Below are positions 55,693-64,000 of a stretch of 64,000 nt of DNA, one piece after another; position 1 is the stretch's first letter, and each line of letters opens with the position of its first letter. A model generated the notes under the pieces. The model ran no database searches. It was not told the DNA's origin and saw only the letters and a list, made by a program, of their open reading frames with translations. The DNA lies in NCBI GenBank assembly GCA_018365815.1, contig JAGZJH010000001.1, positions 1-64,000 of the forward strand, written 5' to 3'. The DNA is from Erysipelotrichaceae bacterium (GTDB taxonomy: Bacteria; Bacillota_I; Bacilli_A; Erysipelotrichales; Coprobacillaceae). Both the position numbers and the translations under genes were made by a program.

Positions 55693-56259
55693 TTATTCGT
55701 TTTCTCTTTTGACAAGTTCATATGAAAAACTTGTCATCCAATCTGTCACCAATTTTAGATCTTCTGGTTTTTTTTGATCAATTAACGCTTCATACATACA
55801 TTGTTTGTTTTCATCCGAAGCCAATGCAATAGTCATTTCAAGTTCGGGAATTTCTTCAACCGTTGCATCAATTTTACGAGCCGGTCCGGTTTTCATCGTA
55901 CAGTTTGGATATGCTTTAAGTTTAATTTGATCATCCATATCTAATACTTTTTGCATGATTTTAAAAGTTGGCATACTTGCATCACCAAAAGATGTAATAT
56001 TATCTTTTAGTTTTTTATTGATCATCCCATAAATTTTATTGTAAACATCAACCGGCACATGAGCAGTAATTTTTAACTCACCAGTACCGGCTTGTTTTGT
56101 GTAACTTCTAGTTACTACACCTTTACATTTTTTTGAAATATTTTTAACATCTAGCGATTCTTCACTTGTTCCAACACAACCAAATGGAATGGCAGTTATT
56201 TCACCTGCTAAAATAATAGACATCTCATCTACTTGATATTCTGAAAATTCTTTTTCCAT
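55693..56259 (-). CDS. Major tail tube protein
   Basis: A 188-residue tail tube subunit of the phi13/TP901 type. ATG at 56259 follows GAGGAGGAATAAC; the frame to 56274 begins inside the upstream gene. Family-like elements are the N-terminal FSEYQVDEMSIILAGEITAI, the central KITAHVPVDVYNKIYGMINK and a C-terminal strand pair. It lies between the gp10-like gene and gpG. The tube assembles in the cytoplasm before joining heads. Confidence 0.85.
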   Translation of the reverse strand: MEKEFSEYQVDEMSIILAGEITAIPFGCVGTSEESLDVKNISKKCKGVVTRSYTKQAGTGELKITAHVPVDVYNKIYGMINKKLKDNITSFGDASMPTFKIMQKVLDMDDQIKLKAYPNCTMKTGPARKIDATVEEIPELEMTIALASDENKQCMYEALIDQKKPEDLKLVTDWMTSFSYELVKRENE

Positions 56260-56260
56260 G

Positions 56261-56668
56261 TTATTCCTCCTCAATCGCTTCTTTTAACGAAATTAATAAC
56301 CCCTCAATAATCTCATCATGAACAATATCTAATCCTTTTTCCATAAATTCTTGAGGATCATTATTTTTTGAAGTTCCAATTCCTAAATCAGGAAACACTA
56401 AATAGTTATATTTTGATTTACTTTTAACTTTAAAACCTAAATTTGGATAGTCTGTCTCAAAAGGATTACTGTTTTTTGCTGCCTTTGTCTTTCCTTTCCA
56501 CGTTCGTCCACTAGATGGTAAAATATCCATAATACTTTCAATTGTCATTGAGGAAGCATAATTTTTAAAATAATTATTAATTAATGCTTCCGAACGATCA
56601 GGTAATTGGGCAATATGTTTAATTAATTCTTTAATTTCTTTATCTTCTAAGGCTATTACATCTGACAT
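56261..56668 (-). CDS. HK97 gp10-type head-tail/tail completion protein
   Basis: A 135-residue protein of the HK97 gp10-like family, used in head-tail joining. The pattern ALINNYFKNYASSMTIES followed by a Lys/Arg-rich loop (GRTWKGKTKAAKNSNPF) and NYLVFPDLGIGTSKNNDP fits that family, which carries a conserved P-x-G near the edge strand. The ATG overlaps the upstream gene end; its ribosome binding site is weak, so coupling is likely. It is followed by the tail tube gene. Confidence 0.78.
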   Translation of the reverse strand: MSDVIALEDKEIKELIKHIAQLPDRSEALINNYFKNYASSMTIESIMDILPSSGRTWKGKTKAAKNSNPFETDYPNLGFKVKSKSKYNYLVFPDLGIGTSKNNDPQEFMEKGLDIVHDEIIEGLLISLKEAIEEE

Positions 56669-57003
56669 TTATCTATCCACACGAAAGTCAATGTTAAGGT
56701 TTCTATAACATCTTTCGATTCTCCGCGTCTTAGATAGTAAAATGGCATTTCATTATCTAACAATTTTAATTTTGTGTCTTCTGTTACCTTTTTTATAATC
56801 TTCTCTGCTAATCCCTCTTGAATATAATTTTCTTGGCAAATCGTTACTTCGTATTGAGTGATATAATCTTTGTTCTTTTTTCTAAAAGACGAACGTTTAT
56901 AAATAATGATGTTCCAATCGTTTTCAGGATCAAAACATTTTCCATAACAGACTTTGTAATTAAAAGTCTCTAACGAGTTCCGAAGTTTATTCAATATCGA
57001 CAT
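56656..57003 (-). CDS. Tail terminator / tail completion-like protein
   Basis: A 115-residue protein from ATG at 57003, chosen because AAAGGAGGAAATCGTC precedes it; the 143-residue frame runs back into the upstream gene. The fold pattern, with an N-terminal helix (MSILNKLRNSLETFNYKVCY) and beta strands then FYYLRRGESKDVIETLTLTF, suits tail completion proteins of siphoviruses. Assignment rests mainly on position between head closure and tail tube genes. Confidence 0.65.
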   Translation of the reverse strand: MSILNKLRNSLETFNYKVCYGKCFDPENDWNIIIYKRSSFRKKNKDYITQYEVTICQENYIQEGLAEKIIKKVTEDTKLKLLDNEMPFYYLRRGESKDVIETLTLTFVWIDKCQM

Positions 57004-57349
57004 GACGATTTCCTCCTTTGTAAGCACATAAATATAAATAAATTTCATTGTCTGTTGGATCAGCGTGTAATATATTGTATAAAGCATTAGTTTTGTTGAT
57101 TTGAATATAATAATTACTTTCTAAATCAATATTGAAAAATGGTATGACAATCTTTTTTTCAATTTTCTTTTCAAAGATGTTTTCCATTTCTAAATCACTA
57201 ATTCTAATCGTCTTCTTATCGAAAGGTGCTTTTGCCACTAATGTAAATTTTGTAGGGTTTTCCTTTGCGTTAAAATCGGATATTTTCTTTTTTTCTTTTA
57301 AAAAATAAATAAAACCGTCACGATACCTTTGCTTTTGTTTCTTTTTCAT
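56987..57349 (-). CDS. Head closure / head-tail adaptor-like protein
   Basis: A 120-residue protein beginning MKKKQKQRYRDGFIYFLKEK. ATG at 57349 follows ATGAGGTGTCCGAAC; longer starts at 57370 and 57364 lie in the connector's end. The N-terminal basic stretch and YRDG motif are usual in SPP1 gp16-like head closure proteins, which seal the connector. It overlaps both neighbours, typical of phage morphogenesis operons. Confidence 0.7.
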   Translation of the reverse strand: MKKKQKQRYRDGFIYFLKEKKKISDFNAKENPTKFTLVAKAPFDKKTIRISDLEMENIFEKKIEKKIVIPFFNIDLESNYYIQINKTNALYNILHADPTDNEIYLYLCAYKGGNRHVDIE

Positions 57350-57620
57350 GTTCGGACACCTCATATTCAAAACGTAATTGTATAATTTCGCTTAAATAAT
57401 TACGCTCAAAATCCTCATATTGGTCGAAATATTTATACTTACAATGTGCTAAAAAAACATCTTGCGCAGTTCCGGCTATTTCTATATCGACGTCTCCAAA
57501 ATGCTTTTTCATATATTCGATTCCACCGTCATAAATATTTTCAAGTCTTGAATTTGTGCTATCATCGTCCCACGAAATTCCACATTCTAATTTAATTCTT
57601 TGAAGCATTTCTTCTTTCAT
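57318..57620 (-). CDS. Phage head-tail connector (gp6-like)
   Basis: A 100-residue adaptor protein starting MKEEMLQRIKLECGISWDDD; ATG at 57620 follows GGAGGAAATTT. The helical layout with YDGGIEYMKKHFGDVDIEIA and AHCKYKYFDQYEDFERNYL matches the HK97 gp6/phage_connect_1 family, which docks on the portal. It is the first gene after the capsid terminator. Confidence 0.82.
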   Translation of the reverse strand: MKEEMLQRIKLECGISWDDDSTNSRLENIYDGGIEYMKKHFGDVDIEIAGTAQDVFLAHCKYKYFDQYEDFERNYLSEIIQLRFEYEVSEHEKETKAKVS

Positions 57621-57636
57621 AAATTTCCTCCAAGGC

Positions 57637-57661
57637 AAAAAAAGGAACTTTCGTTCCTTTT
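57637..57661 (-). terminator. Terminator after the major capsid gene
   Basis: The 8-bp stem AAAGGAAC (57641-57648) / GTTCCTTT (57653-57660) has a GAAA-type loop on the minus strand and then seven T residues. It would lower expression of the connector and tail genes relative to capsid. Confidence 0.85.
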
Positions 57662-57667
57662 CTTAAA

Positions 57668-58873
57668 TTATTCTTTCGCTTCTCTAGCAGCATCATTTAA
57701 AAGTTTAACAACTGTGTATAATTCTTCCATTTCGGAAATATCTAATAAAATTGAACATGTATTGTCTCTTGGCATTCCATTACCATGTAGTTTAATTTTA
57801 TATGCTCGTTTATCTTCTAGGAATTTGACTTCATCCGAATGTTGAATTTGTCCATCTTTTGATGAAGATCCTAATCCGAAAAAATATTCTTTTGGTAAAG
57901 TTAAAATTGCTTCACCATCTGCCAATTCATTTGAGATGCATATTGTAGTTGGGAATGGGAAAACATCTCTTACATATTCACGATTTGAAGTTTCGGCAGT
58001 TGTAGCAGGCATGATTTTAGTTAAATAATCAGTCATATTACAAATTAACAATACACTATTAAATTTTCTTTTTTTACCGCTTTCTGTTTTTGCCATCGAT
58101 GATAAAACTGTACCATATTCTTTTGGTCGAAAACTTTTTAATTTGACTTTTTGCTTATCTGGATAACCACTTTCATCATTAAATTTTCCTTTGGCAATAT
58201 CTTTTCGCATTCCAACTGGCCCTTTTAATCCATTACCACCGATAATTTCCTTTTCAATACCTCCTTGTAATGAATCTTTTAAAACCGTTCTCACATAAAC
58301 ATCAACCCATTCAGGTCCTAATTCAAGCATCGACATATCCATTAAGAAAAATGCAGTTAATTTATGTTGATTTAACTTAATTTCTTTAAATGCTGAAGTA
58401 ATTTCTTTTGTAATACCTTCTGTTAAATTACCCCAAATAGCAGTTTGAGTGGTATGATCGTTTAAAATCCAACGAGTTGCATATGAAGTAGGGGTGAAAT
58501 CAATATAGTTTAATAAATCATGCTCTTCTGTTAAATCACGATAAACATCTGTGATAATTGTTTCAGGCATTGCTACATCGATTTTATTAATTGCTTGTTT
58601 AAAATCAGAACTTTTCGAAGCATCAATTAATAACTGATAATATTTCTTTTCTGATGATGTTAATTGTCTAACATCACGATTTTGTAAAATAGTGGCATCA
58701 TTTGTTGCGATATATTGTTCATATTCATTACGTAAACTTTGTTGTAATCCTGTATGATATTGCATAAATGCTTCACCATAGGATTTAGGATCATTTTGTT
58801 CAAGTGCATCTTTCATTTTTTGCATTAATTCTTCATTTTCTTTATTTTTTAAATCAATTGATTGTACGCTCAT
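57668..58873 (-). CDS. Major capsid protein, HK97 fold
   Basis: Shell protein of 401 residues. The N-terminal roughly 100 residues are helical and charged (KENEELMQKMKDALEQNDPK), the scaffold-like delta domain expected to be cut by the protease. The capsid domain follows with AMPETIITDVYRDLTEEHDL, TAIWGNLTEGITKEITSAF and GGIEKEIIGGNGLKGPVGM, all typical of the HK97 family. GGAGGATAACTA precedes the ATG, which overlaps the protease stop. Confidence 0.92.
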   Translation of the reverse strand: MSVQSIDLKNKENEELMQKMKDALEQNDPKSYGEAFMQYHTGLQQSLRNEYEQYIATNDATILQNRDVRQLTSSEKKYYQLLIDASKSSDFKQAINKIDVAMPETIITDVYRDLTEEHDLLNYIDFTPTSYATRWILNDHTTQTAIWGNLTEGITKEITSAFKEIKLNQHKLTAFFLMDMSMLELGPEWVDVYVRTVLKDSLQGGIEKEIIGGNGLKGPVGMRKDIAKGKFNDESGYPDKQKVKLKSFRPKEYGTVLSSMAKTESGKKRKFNSVLLICNMTDYLTKIMPATTAETSNREYVRDVFPFPTTICISNELADGEAILTLPKEYFFGLGSSSKDGQIQHSDEVKFLEDKRAYKIKLHGNGMPRDNTCSILLDISEMEELYTVVKLLNDAAREAKE

Positions 58874-59640
58874 TAGTTATCCTCCGTTTTTTCTTTATTA
58901 AATGATTGCATAAAAAAAGATGATAAACTTTCTTTTGACTTTTCATCTTTCTTCTTAATACGTTGTTGATCTAATTGTTGAATAGATTGATGAATTACTT
59001 TTTGTCGTGCTAATTGCATTTTTAATGAATTTGTGCGTTGTTGTGCAAGTTCTAACATTGTTTCTTCATTTGTTTCCCCATAAATTTCATCGCAAAGTCC
59101 GATTTCCAAGCAATCTTTTGCAGTTAAATATTCTTCATTTTCCAACATTTCAATCAGTTTTTCTTCTGTTAAATTTTTACATTTTTTGAGATATAACGTT
59201 CGGTTTCCCTCCATCATTTTATCTAAATCATCAGCATTTTTTCTTAATTCTTTCGCATTACCACAGCATGCTGTCCACATATTATGAATCATTGCCATTG
59301 ATTGCGATGTCATAATTACTTTGTCAGAAACACATAAAAGCAATGATGCTGCACTTGCGGCAAAACCATCAACGTGTGAAATAATTTTTGCAGAATGTCT
59401 TTCTAATTGTGAACAAATACCATATGCCTCATAAACATCGCCGCCATTAGAATTAATATACAAATGAATTTCATCAACATTTGGATATTTATCTAATTCT
59501 TCTTTGAAATATTTACTCGAAGTTTCACTTGTGACTTTTCCGTCCCACCAATTATAACTATCGCCTTGAATATCATCATAAATATACATCTCTAATGATT
59601 TAATGCTTTCGTTATACTGCTTTAGTTTATACTTCATCAT
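58873..59640 (-). CDS. ClpP-like prohead maturation protease
   Basis: Cuts the scaffold part of the capsid protein during head assembly. It has 255 residues from ATG at 59640 (or 59637), behind a strong AAAGGAGGTGAGA; the longer frame starts inside the portal gene. The ClpP fold is seen in IHLYINSNGGDVYEAYGICS, the catalytic serine in VDGFAASAASLLLCVSDKV, and the histidine in SMAMIHNMW. A charged C-terminal tail (about 60 residues) may bind scaffold. It overlaps portal by 14 bases. Confidence 0.9.
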   Translation of the reverse strand: MMKYKLKQYNESIKSLEMYIYDDIQGDSYNWWDGKVTSETSSKYFKEELDKYPNVDEIHLYINSNGGDVYEAYGICSQLERHSAKIISHVDGFAASAASLLLCVSDKVIMTSQSMAMIHNMWTACCGNAKELRKNADDLDKMMEGNRTLYLKKCKNLTEEKLIEMLENEEYLTAKDCLEIGLCDEIYGETNEETMLELAQQRTNSLKMQLARQKVIHQSIQQLDQQRIKKKDEKSKESLSSFFMQSFNKEKTEDN

Positions 59641-60841
59641 TCTCACCTCCTTTCGTAAAAGTTTCATTATCTAAATGAATATCTTTCACATCTAAATCTT
59701 TTAGTAATTCGTCAATTGTTCCATAATTTTTAGTCATATAGTGTTTTTTGCTCCATTCTGTATCTAATGGCTTTTCGCCAATTTTCTCTCTAACTTCATC
59801 AATACAATACACACCACTACCTAAAATCTTATCAATCGCATTTGCCATTTCTAAAATAGAAATAAATTTAACTTTTGAATAATCAATATCAATGTAACTT
59901 CCTTTTAAAAATGAACTTTTTCCAAATGTCTTATAAGTTAATTCTTCACTAATATGCTTTGCAATTGGTTTGAAAGCAAAAGTTAATGTGTTATTAATGA
60001 CTGTATCATCAAGTGAAGCAGTATCACCAAACATAAAACTTGATGGGATATTGTAGGTTTCACCAACAAGAGAAAAAATATCTTTGCGAAGTTCTCTAAA
60101 ATCAGTAGTTCCGCTTCCTTTTTGATCGCCTTTATCTCTTTCAAATTTATAACCTTCATAAACTGGCAAGACTGTTTTACCGTGTTTTAAAAATGTTTTT
60201 AATTTATCGCCGGTCATTTCTTTAAACTGTTTTTGAAATTTTGGACTTCCATATGCAGTAGTAGAAATATTTAAGAAAAAGTGATCATCTGCATTTTTAA
60301 GATAACTTTCTTTAGAAGCGCTTAATAGATCACCATAACTTTGATATACTCCATCAATAAATCTTTTAATATTTTCATCATCTAACGATAAATAAAAAAC
60401 TTCACTTTCTTTAAATACCCGATTAAAAGTAATATCGCCAACTGCCACACTCGTATATGTGTTTTCATACAAAGTATATTCATTTCTAAAAAAACTATCT
60501 GCGACATACAAATGTTCATTTGGGGATATAATCAAAACTTCGTTATCATTAATCAATTTAGTAATGATCCGTTTTCTAAAACTTGCACTACTTTGATTTT
60601 GATTAGGGCGAACATTCCATCGATAATAATCTTCATTCTTAACTTCTATACCATCAATATAAGTTTTAAATTCGCAAAGAGATAAAATACCTCCAATAAT
60701 CTTGATTACTTTTAAAACAGCCAATTCTTTAAAATAAACTTCCGAATAAACTCTTGTAATTGATGCATCATTCAATGAGAGTTTTCCATCTTCCCAAAAA
60801 AAATTATTGAGCCAATTAACAATAGATTTTCTTATATGCAA
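59627..60841 (-). CDS. Phage portal protein, HK97 family
   Basis: Forms the ring through which DNA enters the head. It has 404 residues. Start is TTG at 60841, just after AAAGGGGGTGAAAAA. HK97-type features include the early helical YSEVYFKELAVLKVIKIIGG, YRWNVRPNQNQSSASFRKRI and NIPSSFMFGDTASLDDTVIN (the start of the stem/crown region). It is flanked by terminase and protease genes, the normal order. Confidence 0.92.
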   Translation of the reverse strand: MHIRKSIVNWLNNFFWEDGKLSLNDASITRVYSEVYFKELAVLKVIKIIGGILSLCEFKTYIDGIEVKNEDYYRWNVRPNQNQSSASFRKRIITKLINDNEVLIISPNEHLYVADSFFRNEYTLYENTYTSVAVGDITFNRVFKESEVFYLSLDDENIKRFIDGVYQSYGDLLSASKESYLKNADDHFFLNISTTAYGSPKFQKQFKEMTGDKLKTFLKHGKTVLPVYEGYKFERDKGDQKGSGTTDFRELRKDIFSLVGETYNIPSSFMFGDTASLDDTVINNTLTFAFKPIAKHISEELTYKTFGKSSFLKGSYIDIDYSKVKFISILEMANAIDKILGSGVYCIDEVREKIGEKPLDTEWSKKHYMTKNYGTIDELLKDLDVKDIHLDNETFTKGGENDEV

Positions 60842-60856
60842 TTTTTCACCCCCTTT

Positions 60857-62530
60857 CTAAATAACAATGACATCAATATCTGGGTAATCACAATATTCAG
60901 GCAAATCACCATTACAAATAGCAGCCGCAACAAAAGCCATAAACCCATCTGTTTTACGTGATTTTGGTTCGATTTTATCATATTCAAAATTCCCTTTATT
61001 TACAGGAACAGTCTTTGTGTTGTTTGTAAACCATTTCATTAAAAAATTATCACCCCAACGAATTGACCCGTTGTTAAACCACGATTCAATTACCGGGACA
61101 ATTTCCATTATATCGCTTGGTCTAACTAATTTTACTCTCGTTCGATCTAAAGGATTAAAGCCTATCTTTTTTAAGTATTTAGAAAATAAAGAATATCTAT
61201 ATTTATCCAAACAAACTTTTTTAATGTCATAATATTGCGCTTGTTCTTCTAACCAATCTGTAACGTGTGATGGATTGATTTCTATATCATCAACAATCGT
61301 TAATAAGCCTTCATCAACTGCTCTTTTTAAATCTATTTTTATGCGTGCTTTATCTTTGGATTGTGAACAGAACCATGCATGTGATTTCCAATAGATCATA
61401 TCGTCTTTTTTAAATAATAAGCCTGCAACAACAAAGTCACTGATTAAAGCATAATCAATTCCGGCAATACAAGGCATACCCGTTAAATCGATTAATGGTT
61501 TATTTGCTCTTAAAATATTGTCCCAAGAAGTCACTGCTTGTTCTACCGCCTCTTTAATCAAGTTCATTCTTTTTACAATGAATGCCCTAGATGTATTTGG
61601 GTGTTTGAGATACTTTTGATACTCTTTTCGCATCGTTTCAAGCAATGTTGGACGGTATCTTAATGATGGATTGGCTTTATTCCATTTTGATTCATCATGG
61701 ATCTCTTTTTCATCATCTAACATGCACATAAACACTAATGTGCCATTATCAGGCTGCTTAAATCTTAATATATCTTTTGCATCACGAACATCATCATCAA
61801 GTGGTCCATCACGGACATCGCCTTGCGTTGAAATTGATGTCGTGCGAGGATGTTCGATTTTACCAAGACCAGTATTCGCAACATCAATTAATTCCCAATT
61901 TTGATATGCATGCTTTTCATCAAAATCATTTTTCCCCGGTCTTCCGCCGTCTTTAGTATCCGCATTTCTAGTACGATAACGAATAGTTGATTTTGTTTTT
62001 AAATTAGTGATTTCTTCTTTGTTCCAATAAAAAAATTTGCGCATGATTTTTTGATTATTTTCTAAAACGTTATATATTTCATTAAATGATGTTTTGGCTT
62101 GGTCCTCACTAGTTGCATAAATATCAATATTGTAATTTTGAATACCATGTGTTTCAGTGAGTAAACAAAAATCTTCAAATGATAAATATCCATTTTTTCC
62201 CGCGCCACGACCTACTAAAACAAATAAATCAGGAAATCGTGGAAAGCCATCTTTTCTAAAAACACAATTATGTAAAACAAAGCAAAATTTTTCCCATTCA
62301 AGCAAATTAAAAGGGAAATATTTTTGATATGAAAAATATTTTTCTATTTGATTTTCATCCCAAAACAATGTCTCATTTTTAAACACATGAATAATAAAGT
62401 CGTAAAGTTTATGCTGCCATTTGCAGTGTTCCTCAGGATGCGTCTTAATAAAAATTAAATATATTGCAACGTCTCTTGGCAATTTTGGAAGTTCATTTAA
62501 AAAATCATAACTCAATGAGATCACCGGCAT
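60857..62530 (-). CDS. Terminase large subunit
   Basis: ATP-driven DNA packaging motor with a nuclease domain. It has 557 residues. The Walker A-like loop LFVLVGRGAGKNGYLSFED is near residue 105, with DEKHAYQNWELIDVANTG (Walker B region) near 205. The nuclease domain includes CIAGIDYALISDFVVAGL near 350, with Asp as metal ligand. The family is the COG4626-type (Terminase_1) found in HK97-like phages. The start overlaps terS by 26 bases and lacks a clear binding site. Confidence 0.92.
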   Translation of the reverse strand: MPVISLSYDFLNELPKLPRDVAIYLIFIKTHPEEHCKWQHKLYDFIIHVFKNETLFWDENQIEKYFSYQKYFPFNLLEWEKFCFVLHNCVFRKDGFPRFPDLFVLVGRGAGKNGYLSFEDFCLLTETHGIQNYNIDIYATSEDQAKTSFNEIYNVLENNQKIMRKFFYWNKEEITNLKTKSTIRYRTRNADTKDGGRPGKNDFDEKHAYQNWELIDVANTGLGKIEHPRTTSISTQGDVRDGPLDDDVRDAKDILRFKQPDNGTLVFMCMLDDEKEIHDESKWNKANPSLRYRPTLLETMRKEYQKYLKHPNTSRAFIVKRMNLIKEAVEQAVTSWDNILRANKPLIDLTGMPCIAGIDYALISDFVVAGLLFKKDDMIYWKSHAWFCSQSKDKARIKIDLKRAVDEGLLTIVDDIEINPSHVTDWLEEQAQYYDIKKVCLDKYRYSLFSKYLKKIGFNPLDRTRVKLVRPSDIMEIVPVIESWFNNGSIRWGDNFLMKWFTNNTKTVPVNKGNFEYDKIEPKSRKTDGFMAFVAAAICNGDLPEYCDYPDIDVIVI

Positions 62531-62828
62531 TAAATTCGATATTTAAATGCTGCAATATTTTCAACATTTGAGCATTTACTTTTACTAATTCAGCAATCGA
62601 ATCATTTTTCTTAATAATGCTCTGTCCTTTTGCATTATAACTTTCGACGGATACACCTCTTTTTTCAATGTCTTCTTGCAACATTTCTTTAGTCAACCAA
62701 AATGACATATAATCTTCCACTAGGTCTAAATTCTGTTTAGAATTCTTTTGTGAAAACTCTAGTTGCTCTCTTAAACCATCTCTTAATTCTTTGTATTTTT
62801 TAGTACGCTTAGTATTTTTCACTTCCAT
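62505..62828 (-). CDS. Terminase small subunit, P27 family
   Basis: DNA-recognition subunit of the packaging enzyme. It has 107 residues with LDLVEDYMSFWLTKEMLQ and GQSIIKKNDSIAELVKVN, the P27 family layout of an N-terminal helical DNA-binding part and a C-terminal oligomerisation helix. GAGGTGTAAAA precedes the ATG. It is directly before terL and just after the candidate cos region. Confidence 0.88.
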   Translation of the reverse strand: MEVKNTKRTKKYKELRDGLREQLEFSQKNSKQNLDLVEDYMSFWLTKEMLQEDIEKRGVSVESYNAKGQSIIKKNDSIAELVKVNAQMLKILQHLNIEFNAGDLIEL

Positions 62829-62830
62829 TT

Positions 62831-63028
62831 TTACACCTCACCTAATTTCTTTTTTATTCTATTTAAAACCTTATTTGCTTTAGTTTGAGGTGCTTTAATT
62901 AAATAAAAGTAGGGTTCTTGACGTTCAAGAGAACAAAAAATACATTTGTAAATAATTGTTTTTTTCATTACAAATGTATCTACTTTTTTATATTTAATTT
63001 TTTTAGTAACCCAACCATGATAGCACAA
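62831..63028 (-). CDS. Small Cys-containing phage protein upstream of the terminase
   Basis: A 65-residue basic protein starting at TTG 63028 behind AGGTAGGTGTTTTATT, reading CYHGWVTKKIKYKKVDTFVM, then YKCIFCSLERQEPYFYL and a basic tail. The CxxC with a further Cys and His near the start could bind zinc. Overlap of two bases with terS and position beside HNH and terS suggest a packaging-associated role, but no family is recognised. Confidence 0.55.
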   Translation of the reverse strand: MCYHGWVTKKIKYKKVDTFVMKKTIIYKCIFCSLERQEPYFYLIKAPQTKANKVLNRIKKKLGEV

Positions 63029-63044
63029 AATAAAACACCTACCT

Positions 63045-63145
63045 TAATAACTTGTGTGTATGCGTGAGAAATCGAAACTGTTCGGTATCCCCCTCCGTTG
63101 AAACGCCCCCTTTTTAAAATCAATTTTATTTTGACGGGGGGTTAT
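63045..63145. other. Candidate cos (packaging) region
   Basis: A non-coding stretch of about 100 bases between two small genes carries runs of C and G (CCCCCT, CGCCCCC, GACGGGGGG) that stand out in this AT-rich genome, with an inverted CGCCCCC/GGGGGG pair around 63103-63141. It lies between HNH endonuclease and terminase genes, where cos sites of HK97-type Firmicute phages are found. The exact nicking site cannot be set by eye. Confidence 0.45.
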
Positions 63146-63423
63146 AATTTGGAGTATTCATTTACATATTTCAATAAATTATCTATTGTTTCTTTTGGAA
63201 TGAAATAGTATTGTTCAATTGTTTTATAATTTTTTTCATTTATCTTATCAATTACTTCATTTGATTTTATAGAACGACAATGATTAACTTCTACGATGTA
63301 TCTTATCTTGCCATACAGTTCATAAACCATTTGGTTAATCTTTTTAAGTTTCACTCGTTCATTCATTGTCTTTGTTTCTTTAGAATTAAGGAAGATTGCT
63401 TCTTGTATTAATTGATCTATCAT
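63142..63423 (-). CDS. Phage protein of unknown function between HNH and terminase
   Basis: A 93-residue charged helical protein starting MIDQLIQEAIFLNSKETKTM. ATG at 63423 follows GAGGAAAG by about 11 bases; a frame to 63444 overlaps more of the HNH gene. No domain recognised. Its overlap with the HNH gene end and position point to the packaging module. Confidence 0.6.
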   Translation of the reverse strand: MIDQLIQEAIFLNSKETKTMNERVKLKKINQMVYELYGKIRYIVEVNHCRSIKSNEVIDKINEKNYKTIEQYYFIPKETIDNLLKYVNEYSKL

Positions 63424-63427
63424 TTGT

Positions 63428-63784
63428 TCACCATCTTTCCTCATTCATAAATTTATGACTATCTAATTGTTTCTTACGTCTTGCTTTGATTAATTTTTCC
63501 GGATGAAGCATAGCATGGCATTTTGGACATACTGCTATTAAATTACGATATTTCTTTCCATTATGATAATAATATCTGTCTAATGCCAATCGTGGATATT
63601 TTCTTACAAACTGAACATGATGAACAGTGTTTGCTTTCGGCTCTTTGCAAATCTCACATTCGTAATGTTGTTCTTTTAATATGTCATCTTTAAGATGTCT
63701 AAATTCTTTGCCTTTATAAAATCGCCACAGTTCATCTTTATCTATTAATTCTTTAATCCATTTCTCTAACGCATCTTTTGTCAT
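63428..63784 (-). CDS. Phage HNH endonuclease
   Basis: A 118-residue nuclease that in HK97-type phages works with terminase during cos cleavage. The HNH/zinc pattern is CEICKEPKANTVHHVQFVRK and CPKCHAMLHPEKL, with two CxxC pairs and the ββα-metal core between. The frame extends to ATG 63808, but that lies inside a terminator hairpin, so ATG 63784 is preferred; neither has a good Shine-Dalgarno site. The order HNH, small gene, terS, terL is standard. Confidence 0.85.
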   Translation of the reverse strand: MTKDALEKWIKELIDKDELWRFYKGKEFRHLKDDILKEQHYECEICKEPKANTVHHVQFVRKYPRLALDRYYYHNGKKYRNLIAVCPKCHAMLHPEKLIKARRKKQLDSHKFMNEERW

Positions 63785-63791
63785 TGTAAAA

Positions 63792-63816
63792 TAAAAACAC
63801 AATCTCATTGATTGTG
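63792..63816 (-). terminator. Terminator after the cold-shock gene
   Basis: The stem CACAATC (63798-63804) / GATTGTG (63810-63816) on the minus strand is followed by TTTTTATTTT. It lies three bases after the csp stop. Confidence 0.75.
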
Positions 63817-64000
63817 CTAAATCTTCTTAACATTAGTCGCTTGTAATCCACGTTCAGCTTGTACAATTTCAAATTCTACACGTTCACCCTCTAAAAGATT
63901 TTTAAATCCCTCTTGATTAATTTGTGAATAATGTACAAACACATCTTTTTCTTGCTCATCATCTGTAATGAAACCATACCCTTTATTTTTATCAAACCAT
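63817..64000 (-). CDS. Cold-shock domain protein (CspA family), cut by window edge
   Basis: The minus strand reads WFDKNKGYGFITDDEQEKDV, then FVHYSQI and a C-terminal end ERGLQATNVKKI before TAG at 63817-63819. GYGFIT and VFVHYS are the RNP1/RNP2-like motifs of cold-shock domains, which bind single-stranded RNA or DNA. The first few residues are outside the window. It could be a phage-carried copy, as it sits against the packaging module. Confidence 0.88.
   Translation of the reverse strand, partial: WFDKNKGYGFITDDEQEKDVFVHYSQINQEGFKNLLEGERVEFEIVQAERGLQATNVKKI

Overview
This looks like the chromosome of a low-GC Gram-positive gut-type Firmicute. The sequence is very AT-rich, Shine-Dalgarno sites are strong AGGAGG type, and the core is a SigA/DnaG/GlyS/RecO/Era/YbeY cluster with YqfC/YqfD and a GlgC/GlgD glycogen system. 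I would guess Erysipelotrichia or a close relative, but no rRNA is present to prove it. Nearly all genes lie on the minus strand. TGA is a normal stop codon here: glgD, the PHP gene and the AAA ATPase gene all end in TGA.

Layout. 1-745: the cut-off end of an insertion-sequence transposase, a hairpin-led 24-codon ORF and a decayed effector-binding gene. 745-13,400: glycogen and alpha-glucan metabolism (glgA, glgD, glgC, a type I pullulanase, glgP, glgB), then phosphoglucomutase, an HPr-like phosphocarrier and a DUF6465 protein. CcpA (cre) sites lie before glgB, glgC and the HPr gene, which points to carbon catabolite control of glycogen turnover. Two of these genes carry clean in-frame nonsense codons: pullulanase TAA at codon 21 and HPr TGA at codon 68. 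13,800-22,000: a cation efflux protein, a PHP phosphoesterase, two small membrane or PH-like genes, an MBL-fold hydrolase, a MATE exporter, a DEAD-box helicase and yqfC-yqfD-phoH. 22,100-28,200: sugar hydrolases (GH1 6-phospho-beta-glucosidase, MupG-type muramidase, GH13) and a Xaa-Pro peptidase. 28,300-38,700: the conserved information-processing run nif3-trmK-rpoD-dnaG-glyS-ygiQ-recO-era-cdd-ybeY, preceded by a bacteriocin-type ABC transporter that has lost the front of its C39 peptidase domain.

40,500-64,000: the structural half of a siphovirus prophage on the minus strand. It runs from a cold-shock gene and HNH endonuclease through a candidate cos region, terminases, HK97-type portal/protease/capsid, connectors, tail tube, a gpG/gpGT frameshift pair, tape measure, distal tail protein, a 2034-residue tail protein with dockerin-like and S74 modules, and the holin-endolysin lysis cassette. 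Integrase and early genes would lie beyond 64,000. At the outer edge of the prophage, behind the lysis terminator and with its own promoter, sits a two-gene unit: an AAA ATPase overlapping a small PD-(D/E)xK-like protein. It looks like a defence cargo, matches no named system I can assign, and is the best candidate for an undescribed system in this window.
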